A stretch of 62,590 bases of DNA from an uncultured Candidatus Saccharibacteria bacterium (GTDB lineage: Bacteria; Patescibacteriota; Saccharimonadia; Saccharimonadales; Saccharimonadaceae): assembly GCA_946538495.1 (NCBI GenBank), contig CAMNGP010000003.1, positions 1 to 62,590 of the forward strand. Direction: 5' to 3'. A model generated the notes under the pieces. It ran no database searches. It was not told the origin of the DNA and was given only the letters and a program-made list of their open reading frames with translations. The position numbers and the translations under genes were made by a program. Shown here in pieces: positions 50,267 to 58,339 of the stretch (position 1 is the first letter of the stretch; every line of letters starts with the position of its first letter).

Positions 50267-50347
50267 CTGAAACTATAACCTTCCTTTCGGACACACTCAA
50301 GGCCGTTCGGCCGAGCTTATGGTCCTCAAGAAAGGTTATAGTTTCAG
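50267..50347. repeat. Family A palindromic element in the pnp leader
   Basis: Near-perfect arms of about 20 bp (CTGAAACTATAACCTT and complement) enclose core 50285-50329, the same as in murB apart from one or two bases. The right arm ends 40 bp before the pnp start. In mRNA it would form a long hairpin ahead of the AGAAAGG site. Confidence 0.9.
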
Positions 50348-50386
50348 ATGAAACACCTGAAGTTTTCCCAAGAAAGGAACATTTTT

Positions 50387-52561
50387 ATGGATATTATTAA
50401 CCCTAATGGTAAAAAGACCGTACAGCTATCTACGGAATGGTTGGGGCGAAAACTGACCCTAGAGGTAAACAGGGTTGGATTTCGTTCGACTTCGTCGGTT
50501 TTGGTAACTTACGGAGATACCGTGGTACTGGGATCGGTAGTTGTGGGTACGAAGCCGGTAGTGCAGGACTTTTTCCCGCTTTCAATTGATTATGAGGAAA
50601 AGTGGTATGCAGCGGGCAAGATTAGTGGCTCTAGATTTATAAAACGTGAAGGTAAACCTGCTGATGAGGCGGTGCTTGTGGGGCGCTTGATTGATCGCCC
50701 GATTCGCCCGCTATTCCCTAAAGGCTATCGCCAGGAGGTGCAAGTAGTATGTACTGTGCTCTCAATGGACCCTTCGTTTAGGCCAGATTGTGTGGCGATG
50801 ATTGCGGCTTCGTCGGCATTAATGAATGCCGGTGTGCCTTTTGACGGGCCGATTGCTGGAATTAGAATTGGTCGGATTGGGGGTGAATTTAAAGGATTCT
50901 TGAGTCCGGAAGAGCGTGAAACTTCGCCAATGGATTTGGTGGTGGCCTGTAAAGATGGGAAAGTGATGATGGTGGAAGCTGGCATGAAAGAGGTGCCAGA
51001 AGAAACTGTAATTGAGGCAATGCATTGGGCGGTGGATAATGTGCAGCCTGTGCTTGATTTGCAAAGAGAATTAGCCACACAAGTGGCGGCACCTGCACAA
51101 GAATATGAATTAGTTTTGCCAGATGAGGCCGTGATGAATGAGGTAGCTGAGTGGACGGATGGGAAATTCGGTTCAAAGGTACGCGGTAACGTGATGGAAC
51201 GTGCACATATTCTAGATGATATTAAGTATGCTATGCATGACGAGATGGCTTTGAAGCATGGCGAAGGTGAGACTGATAACGAAAAGGTAGCATGGTATGA
51301 TGAAAATTTGCGAGATGTATATGATCAGGCGTTTGAGCTAGCGGTACACAAAGAAGTGCGCAGAGGTATTGTAGAAGAAGGGGTACGTCCAGATGGCCGT
51401 AAGCTTGATGAAGTGCGCCCGCTCAGTTCTCAGGTAGGGATTTTGCCGCGTACGCATGGTTCATCACTCTTTACGCGTGGCGTGACTCAGGCGATGAATA
51501 TCGTGACTTTGGCGCCGCTTTCATATTCACAAGATGTAGATACGATGGAAGTAACAGATGGCAAGAGACGTTATATGCATCATTATAATGCTCCTTCGTA
51601 TACTGTCGGTGAGCCTGGCAGAATTGGTTCTCCAGGGCGTCGCGAGATTGGACATGGTTATTTGGCCGAAAGAGCTTTAATTCCAGTTTTGCCAAGTGAA
51701 GAAGAATTTCCGTATGCGATTCGTAGTGTGACTGAAATCATGTCGCAAAATGGTTCAACTTCAATGGCGGCAACTTGTTCTTCTTGCTTGGCATTAATGG
51801 ATGCTGGCGTCCCTATTAAGCGTCCAGTTTCTGGTGTGGCGATGGGATTAATGGTGGATGTCCCAAAAGGTCAGCCGATTGAAATAGCGGATATTGATAA
51901 GGCATATGTTTTGACGGATTTGATGGATGCAGAAGACTTTGCTGGAGATATGGATTTTAAGGTAACTGGTACGACGGAAGGTATTACGGCTCTTCAGATG
52001 GATATGAAAGTGCATGGTTTGCCAGTAGAGATTATGGAAAAGGCATTGAAACAATCTTACGAAGGGAGAATGTTTATCTTAAAGCATTTAACCGATGTGT
52101 TGCCAGAACCACGTGCCGAAATTAGTAAATATGCACCACAGATTGAAAAACTAATGATTAATCCTGACAAGATTGGTGCCGTAATTGGTAAGGGCGGGGA
52201 GATGATTAATAAAATAACTACCGAAACTGGCGCCGAGGTGGATATTGAAGACTCGGGCTTGGTGACGATTTCCGGTAATGATCCAGAAAAAATCGCAAAG
52301 GCTTTGGAGTGGGTGAAGTCTTTGACTGAAGAACCAGAAGTTGGTAAGGTCTATAGCGGTACAGTTGTGTCAATTAAGGATTTTGGGGCGTTTGTGAATA
52401 TCATGCCTGGCATTGATGGCATGTTGCACATTTCTCAAATTTCCGACAAGAGATTAAAGAGTGTAGATGAAGTATTACACGTGGGGGATAAAATAAAGGT
52501 ACGCTTGATTGCTATTGATCATGGTAAATTATCATTAACAATGAAAGGTGTCGAGAAATGA
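50387..52561 (+). CDS. pnp: Polyribonucleotide nucleotidyltransferase (PNPase)
   Basis: 724 residues from ATG 50387, with AGAAAGGAAC just upstream. Two RNase PH domains, a helical linker, a KH domain (DKIGAVIGKGGEMINKIT near 600) and an S1 domain (GKVYSGTVVSIKDFGAFV near 660). It degrades RNA from the 3' end using phosphate. E. coli pnp is controlled through a leader hairpin cut by RNase III; here a palindromic insertion supplies a strong leader hairpin. It overlaps trpS by 4 bp. Confidence 0.97.
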   Translation: MDIINPNGKKTVQLSTEWLGRKLTLEVNRVGFRSTSSVLVTYGDTVVLGSVVVGTKPVVQDFFPLSIDYEEKWYAAGKISGSRFIKREGKPADEAVLVGRLIDRPIRPLFPKGYRQEVQVVCTVLSMDPSFRPDCVAMIAASSALMNAGVPFDGPIAGIRIGRIGGEFKGFLSPEERETSPMDLVVACKDGKVMMVEAGMKEVPEETVIEAMHWAVDNVQPVLDLQRELATQVAAPAQEYELVLPDEAVMNEVAEWTDGKFGSKVRGNVMERAHILDDIKYAMHDEMALKHGEGETDNEKVAWYDENLRDVYDQAFELAVHKEVRRGIVEEGVRPDGRKLDEVRPLSSQVGILPRTHGSSLFTRGVTQAMNIVTLAPLSYSQDVDTMEVTDGKRRYMHHYNAPSYTVGEPGRIGSPGRREIGHGYLAERALIPVLPSEEEFPYAIRSVTEIMSQNGSTSMAATCSSCLALMDAGVPIKRPVSGVAMGLMVDVPKGQPIEIADIDKAYVLTDLMDAEDFAGDMDFKVTGTTEGITALQMDMKVHGLPVEIMEKALKQSYEGRMFILKHLTDVLPEPRAEISKYAPQIEKLMINPDKIGAVIGKGGEMINKITTETGAEVDIEDSGLVTISGNDPEKIAKALEWVKSLTEEPEVGKVYSGTVVSIKDFGAFVNIMPGIDGMLHISQISDKRLKSVDEVLHVGDKIKVRLIAIDHGKLSLTMKGVEK

Positions 52562-53601
52562 AAGGTAACATCATATTAACTGGTGATCGTCCAACTGGGA
52601 GATTGCATATTGGCCATTATGTGGGTAGTTTGAAAGAGCGAGTACGCATGCAAAACGAAGGTGGATACGATGCCTTTTATGTGATGATTGCTGATGCGCA
52701 AGCTTTAACGGATAATGCAGAGAACCCGGAAAAAATTCGTAATAGCGTGACGGAAGTTTTGTTAGATTATTTGGCGGTAGGTTTGGATCCAGAAAGGGTA
52801 ACATTCTTTGTACAGTCTGGAGTAACGGCTTTACCGGAACTTACCGCATATTATATGAATTTTGTGCCATATTCTAGAGTGGTGCGTAACCCAACCGTAA
52901 AAAGTGAAATTGCAACAAAAGATTTTGGCAGATCAGTGCCGATTGGTTTTATTAATTATCCAATTAGTCAGGCGGCAGATATCACAGCGTTTAAGGCTAA
53001 TTTAATACCAGTAGGCGAAGATCAAGAACCGATGCTTGAGCAAACGCGTGAAATTGTGCGAGCATTTAACAGAATTTATAAAAAGAATGTGTTGGTAGAG
53101 TGCGAAGCGGTGTTGCCAAAGAATAAGGCGAGTTTACGATTGCCTGGTACGGATGGTAACGAAAAAATGAGTAAATCAATTGGTAATTGTATTTATCTCG
53201 CTGACGATGCCGCAACAATTAAAAAGAAAGTTAACAGTATTGTGACATTTCCGCGCGAAATTAATGCACCTGGGATATTAGAAAATAATGTTTTGTTTAT
53301 TTATCTCGATGCGTTTTGTGATGATGAGTCGTTTGTAAAATTTTATCCAGAATTTGAGAATTTGGATGAATTAAAGAAGGCTTATACGGCTGGTGGGATT
53401 GGCGATGGCAGGATTAAGCAATTCTTGAATGACGTAATCAATGATGTTTTGACACCGATTCGTGAACGTAGAGAGGCGCTAGCTGGCGATGTTGATAAAC
53501 TAATGGATATATTAAGTAAGGGCACTAAAAAGGCTAATGAAGTAGCAAATGCGACTTTGGCGGAGGTTAAGGACGCAATGGGGATTAATTACTTTAAGTA
53601 A
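52558..53601 (+). CDS. trpS: Tryptophanyl-tRNA synthetase
   Basis: 347 residues. Class I signature TGRLHIGHYVG (about 13-23), KMSKS in GNEKMSKSIGN (near 202), and a bacterial TrpRS-type body with QAADITAFKANLIPVGEDQ. It charges tRNA-Trp. ATG overlaps the pnp stop, and lepA starts 3 bp after its stop, so pnp-trpS-lepA form one operon. Confidence 0.97.
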   Translation: MKGNIILTGDRPTGRLHIGHYVGSLKERVRMQNEGGYDAFYVMIADAQALTDNAENPEKIRNSVTEVLLDYLAVGLDPERVTFFVQSGVTALPELTAYYMNFVPYSRVVRNPTVKSEIATKDFGRSVPIGFINYPISQAADITAFKANLIPVGEDQEPMLEQTREIVRAFNRIYKKNVLVECEAVLPKNKASLRLPGTDGNEKMSKSIGNCIYLADDAATIKKKVNSIVTFPREINAPGILENNVLFIYLDAFCDDESFVKFYPEFENLDELKKAYTAGGIGDGRIKQFLNDVINDVLTPIRERREALAGDVDKLMDILSKGTKKANEVANATLAEVKDAMGINYFK

Positions 53602-53604
53602 AAA

Positions 53605-55461
53605 ATGGATAGTATTCGAAATTTTTGTATTATTGCACATATTGATCATGGTAAATCAACGATTGCTGATCGGATGATGGAATTAACTGGCACTGTAACA
53701 AAACGGGAGATGAAATCTCAGCTCCTGGATTCAATGGAGCTAGAGCGTGAAAAGGGAATTACAATTAAACTGGCGCCTGTAACGATGAAATGGAAGGGAT
53801 GTACTTTGAATCTAATAGATACTCCTGGGCACGTTGATTTTTCGTATGAAGTTTCGAGAAGTCTGCAAGCAGTGGAATCGGCAGTATTGGTGGTGGACGC
53901 GACGCAAGGAATTCAGGCACAAACGCTTGCAAATGTATATTTGGCTTTGGAACAAAATCTAACAATCATTCCAGTAATAAACAAAATTGATTTACCAGCT
54001 GCAGATGTGGAGGGGGTTGCTGCGCAGATTGTGAATTTACTTGGATGTTCTCGTGACGATATTATTGAAGCTTCAGGCAAAACCGGTCGTGGTGTCGATG
54101 AAATTTTAGACAAAATCGTGCTAGTGGGCCCTTGTCCCATAACTGTTTCGGGGTCGCATTCCTCGCGTCCGTCTTTACGGGGCTCGGGCGCTAATCCTCA
54201 GCAGCCTTCGGAATACCCTGAAATAACATTGGAAAAAGAGTCCACTCGGGCGTTGATTTTCGATAGTTATTTTGATGATTACCGTGGGGTAGTTCTTTAT
54301 GTGCGAATTTTTGATGGAGAAATCCCAAAGAATGCCGAAATTAAAATGATGGCAGCAGAGACTAAGGGCTTAGCATTGGAGGTAGGAGTTCTAACGCCCA
54401 AGATGAGCCCACGGGAAAAATTATCAGTAGGTGAGATTGGCTATATTGTAACAAATCTAAAAACCACTAGTGAGGCGAAAGTCGGTGACACTGTGACTTT
54501 ATCAAGAAACCCAGCAGGGGAAGCATTGCCGGGTTATAAAAACGTGTTACCGTTTGTGTATGCGGGGTTTTTCCCTGTTTCAAATGATCAATACAAAGAC
54601 TTAAAAGAAGCGGTAGAAAAGTTATCGCTTTCGGATTCGGCTCTTCGCTTTGAACCAGAAAACTCACCTGTATTGGGTTTTGGTCTCAGAATCGGATTCT
54701 TGGGTCTTCTTCATATGGACATAATAAAGGAACGTTTGGAGCGAGAGTTTAAACTTGATTTAATTGTGACGAATCCATCGACAAACTATGAAGTTGTGAT
54801 GAATAATGGCGAAGTGGTGGAAATAAAGTCAGCTTCGGATTTACCAGATGCGAGTGAGATTCGTGAGATTCGCGAGCCGTGGGTGAAGGGTGAAATTATT
54901 CTGCCTAAATCAATGATTGGTAATGTCCTAAATTTGATTAACGAAAAACGTGGACATCAAACGAATGTTTCTTACATTGAGGATCGAGCAGTGATTGATT
55001 TTGAAGCGCCGATGGCAAATCTATTGACCGATTTTTATGATCAACTTAAGTCAGCTACTTCTGGGTATGCTTCGTTTAATTACGAATTAAATGGTTATAA
55101 ACCAGAGGACTTGGTGCGGATTGATTTCTTGGTGGGTGGCCACAAGATGGATGCACTTTCGGTGATGGCACATCGAAGTGAAGCTGATGGTATTGGTAGA
55201 GAAGTGACAAAAAAGCTAAAAGAAGTGATTCCCCGTCAAAACTATGAGGTTGCGTTGCAGGCGGCGATTGGGGCAAGGATAATTGCGCGCGAAACAATTG
55301 GAGCGTATCGCAAGGATGTCACGGTAAAGATTCATACTGGTGATAGAGACCGCAAGGCTAAGCTGCTGGAAAAACAGAAACGTGGTAAGGCGCGCATGAA
55401 AAGATTTGGCAAAATCGATATTCCGTCCGAAGCGTTTACGGTGATGCTAAAACGTGATTAA
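53605..55461 (+). CDS. lepA: Elongation factor 4 (LepA) with inserted element
   Basis: 618 residues. G1 AHIDHGKST (about 10-18), G3 DTPGHVDF, G4 NKIDLPAA, then the LepA-specific C-terminal domain ending KRGKARMKRFGKIDIPSEAF. LepA is a ribosomal GTPase that helps initiation or back-translocation. Residues about 178-209 (PITVSGSHSSRPSLRG to EITLEKE) interrupt the link between the G domain and the beta-barrel where other LepA proteins have a short PPP-containing loop. They are encoded by the family B palindrome. The reading frame is intact. Confidence 0.96.
   Translation: MDSIRNFCIIAHIDHGKSTIADRMMELTGTVTKREMKSQLLDSMELEREKGITIKLAPVTMKWKGCTLNLIDTPGHVDFSYEVSRSLQAVESAVLVVDATQGIQAQTLANVYLALEQNLTIIPVINKIDLPAADVEGVAAQIVNLLGCSRDDIIEASGKTGRGVDEILDKIVLVGPCPITVSGSHSSRPSLRGSGANPQQPSEYPEITLEKESTRALIFDSYFDDYRGVVLYVRIFDGEIPKNAEIKMMAAETKGLALEVGVLTPKMSPREKLSVGEIGYIVTNLKTTSEAKVGDTVTLSRNPAGEALPGYKNVLPFVYAGFFPVSNDQYKDLKEAVEKLSLSDSALRFEPENSPVLGFGLRIGFLGLLHMDIIKERLEREFKLDLIVTNPSTNYEVVMNNGEVVEIKSASDLPDASEIREIREPWVKGEIILPKSMIGNVLNLINEKRGHQTNVSYIEDRAVIDFEAPMANLLTDFYDQLKSATSGYASFNYELNGYKPEDLVRIDFLVGGHKMDALSVMAHRSEADGIGREVTKKLKEVIPRQNYEVALQAAIGARIIARETIGAYRKDVTVKIHTGDRDRKAKLLEKQKRGKARMKRFGKIDIPSEAFTVMLKRD
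54138..54230. repeat. Family B palindromic element inside lepA
   Basis: Core about 54150-54212 with CGTCCGTCTTTACGGGGCTC shared with truB. Arms (TGTTTCGGGGT left; ACCCTGAAATAACA right) pair with a small gap and one mismatch, weaker than in truB, suggesting an older copy. It is read in the opposite direction relative to the truB copy. Confidence 0.85.
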
Positions 55462-55507
55462 AAGTAACTTATAAATTACTAATCTTAGTCTGTGCTATAA
55501 TCGTAAT

Positions 55508-56002
55508 ATGAAACGTTTTTTGACGATTTTGATGATTTTGGTGGTGAGTCTGATGACTTTGCCGACATTAGCAATTTCTGAGACGCAGAAGGAAACTATT
55601 GCTGACCATTGTGAATCGATAAAGACAAGCCTCAGAATGATTCAACGAAATGACTCTAAGGCAAGAGTTTTCTTAGGTGCTTATTATGAGACTATTATGT
55701 CTAAGTTTATTATGCCGTTTAATGTAAAACTGGTTGAGAAAAGTTTATCGAATGCAGATTTTGTAGAAAACCAAAATGATTTTACGGAAACAAAGTTGGT
55801 TTTTGCAAATGATTTTACAAAATATCAAAAGATGTTGGAGGATTTGATTTCAATTGATTGTAAAAATGAGCCAGAACGTTTTTATAATGAATTGACGGAT
55901 GTCAGAAAAAGGCGTAAAACGATGGAGCAGGATGTTTTGAAAATGCGGCAGTTAATTTCTGAGCATGTTAAGTTGATAGATGGCTTGAAAGGGAAAATCT
56001 GA
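55508..56002 (+). CDS. Secreted helical protein
   Basis: 164 residues. Signal peptide at about 1-22 (MKRFLTILMILVV, cleavage near LAIS). The mature part is helical, with two cysteines (DHCESIK and SIDCKNE) and a C-terminal coiled coil (RKRRKTMEQDVLKMRQLI). TATAAT ends 6 bp before ATG. Its stop overlaps the next start (TGATG), so the two are coupled. Family not recognised; an extracytoplasmic partner of the next membrane protein is likely. Confidence 0.82.
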   Translation: MKRFLTILMILVVSLMTLPTLAISETQKETIADHCESIKTSLRMIQRNDSKARVFLGAYYETIMSKFIMPFNVKLVEKSLSNADFVENQNDFTETKLVFANDFTKYQKMLEDLISIDCKNEPERFYNELTDVRKRRKTMEQDVLKMRQLISEHVKLIDGLKGKI

Positions 56003-56379
56003 TGGGTGATGACGGGAAAAAAAGAGGCTTTGCGAAGTGGAATCTGACTAAAGGCGGTGGGAATCTTGTGATTTTGGGTATTGTATCGGCGGTCGTGGCA
56101 TTAGCAACAACTGGTGTATCTTTGATGATTTATCATAATTCTGGTGATATTTATTTAGATAGGTCGAGACCTGGATTCTTGCCAGACGAGGCAGAATTGC
56201 AAGGTGATGAGGTGGAAGAAGACTATGATTTTGGTAAGATTGATAAGCTGAATGCGGAGACCGTAGAAGAATATCTTAAAAATTTGGAGACTGAGATTAA
56301 AGCAATTGACGAATATGAGACTCCTTTCGGATCGGATGCGTTGTCAGACAAAACACTGGGGATTCCTGATAGTCAATAG
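56002..56379 (+). CDS. Small single-pass membrane protein
   Basis: 125 residues. A basic N-terminus (KKRGFAKWNLTKGGG) precedes a membrane helix at about 22-46, then an acidic outside region with a helix (NAETVEEYLKNLETEIKAI). No family recognised. Coupled by overlap to the secreted helical protein upstream. Confidence 0.8.
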   Translation: MGDDGKKRGFAKWNLTKGGGNLVILGIVSAVVALATTGVSLMIYHNSGDIYLDRSRPGFLPDEAELQGDEVEEDYDFGKIDKLNAETVEEYLKNLETEIKAIDEYETPFGSDALSDKTLGIPDSQ

Positions 56380-56454
56380 ATGTATGAAGTTGCTGTTATA
56401 GATATGTACATTAGCTTGATTTTCTTACGAAAATGATTTATAGTTAAAATAACT

Positions 56455-57588
56455 ATGAGCACAAATAAGAAGAAGCTGCAACATAGAAGGGTCCAGTGGT
56501 TTGGTGGGACGATGTTGGCAGTACTCGGATTGGGCGCAGTTTTGACGGTGGTCGGAATGTCTAGCTCAGTTCATCAAATACATGAAAATCTAATATCAAA
56601 AACCCCAGATGTAGTTTTGGCGAGTGCTGGAGTGTCGGAAGAAAAAGGCGTTTCTTTGCCAGTGGCTTACTATGATCAAAGGGCTGATGCGTGTGTTAAT
56701 CTTTATGACGAGAGTCAAAAAATCGCACTAGAAGAAAGACAGTTTGAGTGGGCAAAGTGCGGATATTACAACAAGGGGCTTGAACAGGGGTTGATGGAGT
56801 ATGAGCTTGGCAATGATTATGCTTTGATTGCTAAAGGAGAGGGCGAGGCTTTGCCTAATCGTGGTATATCCGACATAAAAAGGTGGTTTAATAGTTCTGA
56901 CGGAAAAAGTCAGAGCTATACTGGGAATCTAAAACTAGAATATGATGCGAACGGCGCAGTTTTTACTTATGATAATGAGGATTTCTATCCATTAGATGAC
57001 GTGAAATTTAGTGAGGGTGATTTTGTAAATACCGACGGACATAACCATTTGTTTACAATGAATTATGCAGTACCTTTTACGGTGCTGGCGAGTGGAGATG
57101 AAAGTTTCGAAATTATTGCAGATGATGATACGTTTGTGTATGTAGACACAAGGCTAGCGATTGATTTAGGCGGTGTCCATGATGCTATGAATGGAAAATT
57201 AGTAATTAATCACGATGGAGAAGTGTATACATCGGTAAATGATGAAGAGCTGGCCTATTCTGGTATAAATGTTGAGAAAGGGCAGAACGCAATTTTGAGA
57301 ATTTATCATGCAGATCGTGATTCGGATGATTCTGTATTAAAGGTGCAGATTACGGGAATGAGTTTAAATATAGTTGATGCGACGTTTGCGGGGGCGGATG
57401 AAGGTGTGCAGATTGCTTATGATCCGACAGATCCTTCTTATATGCCTCCACTAGGTCAGAGTGTGATAGTACGGCCAGATAGCACGAGGGGCTATATTAT
57501 TATGGCGACCATAGAAGGTGTGGCTATAGTAGTGATTGCTGTGTTTGCGGTAGTGATGGCACGAGCTTTGATTAAAAACAGAAAATAA
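56455..57588 (+). CDS. Fibro-slime/PA14-like surface protein with two membrane segments
   Basis: 377 residues. N-terminal membrane helix at about 17-38, and a cysteine pair near 75-100. A domain at about 190-310 has FEIIADDDTFVYVDTRLAIDLGGVHDAM-type sequence; the acidic DDD, V-D and DLGGVH pattern is typical of fibro-slime/PA14 carbohydrate-binding domains that coordinate calcium. A C-terminal helix (about 350-372) and basic tail anchor it. It probably binds glycans on a host or neighbour surface. A TAAAAT box ends 5 bp before ATG. The 3' end abuts the convergent tsaB. Confidence 0.82.
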   Translation: MSTNKKKLQHRRVQWFGGTMLAVLGLGAVLTVVGMSSSVHQIHENLISKTPDVVLASAGVSEEKGVSLPVAYYDQRADACVNLYDESQKIALEERQFEWAKCGYYNKGLEQGLMEYELGNDYALIAKGEGEALPNRGISDIKRWFNSSDGKSQSYTGNLKLEYDANGAVFTYDNEDFYPLDDVKFSEGDFVNTDGHNHLFTMNYAVPFTVLASGDESFEIIADDDTFVYVDTRLAIDLGGVHDAMNGKLVINHDGEVYTSVNDEELAYSGINVEKGQNAILRIYHADRDSDDSVLKVQITGMSLNIVDATFAGADEGVQIAYDPTDPSYMPPLGQSVIVRPDSTRGYIIMATIEGVAIVVIAVFAVVMARALIKNRK

Positions 57589-57921
57589 TTATTTTACTGG
57601 TTTTGTGATATTGGCGCCATGGCCATAATCTGGAATAATGATGGGGTGTTTTTTGCCGTGGTGATCGTAGAGAGGAATGTCTAGTTCTTGTGCTAGAGTA
57701 TTAACAATTGTAGCGCCGATACGTAAACCCGTAAAAGAACCTGGGCCAGACATGAAGGTGATTTCGGTGATGTCATCGAAATCTTTGCCATTTTCTTGAA
57801 GTTTATCGTGAATGTATTTAAGTAGTTTTTCGGCGAGGTCGCGGTCAAAATTATAGCGATATTCTTGACTATCTAGCTTTAGAATAGTTTCTGGGGTGGA
57901 GGTATCTAAATAGAGTTTCAT
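57589..57921 (-). CDS. tsaB: TsaB-like protein, short form
   Basis: 110 residues from ATG 57921. N-terminal [14 protein letters not shown] and the conserved GPGSFTGLRIGATIVNTLA (about 67-85) identify the TsaB/YeaZ N-terminal lobe. Usual TsaB has about 230 residues; here the chain stops after the first ASKHA lobe. TsaB scaffolds TsaD in making t6A37 in tRNAs. The surviving lobe contains the main TsaD contact helix. The start overlaps the tsaE stop (ATGA). Confidence 0.88.
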   Translation of the reverse strand: MKLYLDTSTPETILKLDSQEYRYNFDRDLAEKLLKYIHDKLQENGKDFDDITEITFMSGPGSFTGLRIGATIVNTLAQELDIPLYDHHGKKHPIIIPDYGHGANITKPVK

Positions 57922-58325
57922 GTAATTATTTCCCTTCCATTGTCGATATAGTTTATTTGGATTGTGGTGTGATTTTTTGGTAAAAGATTCGAAATGGATT
58001 CGCCCCATTCTATAATTATTATATTGTTGGGGTTTTGGAGATTGTCTTGTAAATCTTCAGACATGAGGCCCGGATCAGGGAGGCGGTAGAAGTCATAATG
58101 GATAAGGCAACCTTCGTGAGATGGTAGAGCGTAAGATTTGGAAATGGTGAAACTGGGGCTTGTGACAGGTTCTTTAACGCCTAGACCTTTAGCGAGTCCA
58201 CGTACAAAAGTGGTTTTGCCAGCGCCAACGTCACCGACGAGTTCAATGACTTTAGAAGTTTTATCTAGGCGTTTGGCATAGCTGGCGCCAAAGTCGAGCA
58301 TTTCTTGTTCAGAATGAACTATCAT
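57918..58325 (-). CDS. tsaE: TsaE, tRNA t6A37 ATPase
   Basis: 135 residues from ATG 58325. P-loop [20 protein letters not shown] (about 30-49), [18 protein letters not shown] and IIEWGE are the TsaE signature. It hydrolyses ATP to reset the TsaBD complex during N6-threonylcarbamoyladenosine synthesis. TATAAT ends 6 bp before ATG on the reverse strand, in a 14-bp divergent gap with murC; the two promoters overlap. Confidence 0.93.
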   Translation of the reverse strand: MIVHSEQEMLDFGASYAKRLDKTSKVIELVGDVGAGKTTFVRGLAKGLGVKEPVTSPSFTISKSYALPSHEGCLIHYDFYRLPDPGLMSEDLQDNLQNPNNIIIIEWGESISNLLPKNHTTIQINYIDNGREIIT

Positions 58326-58339
58326 TGTATAATTATAAC

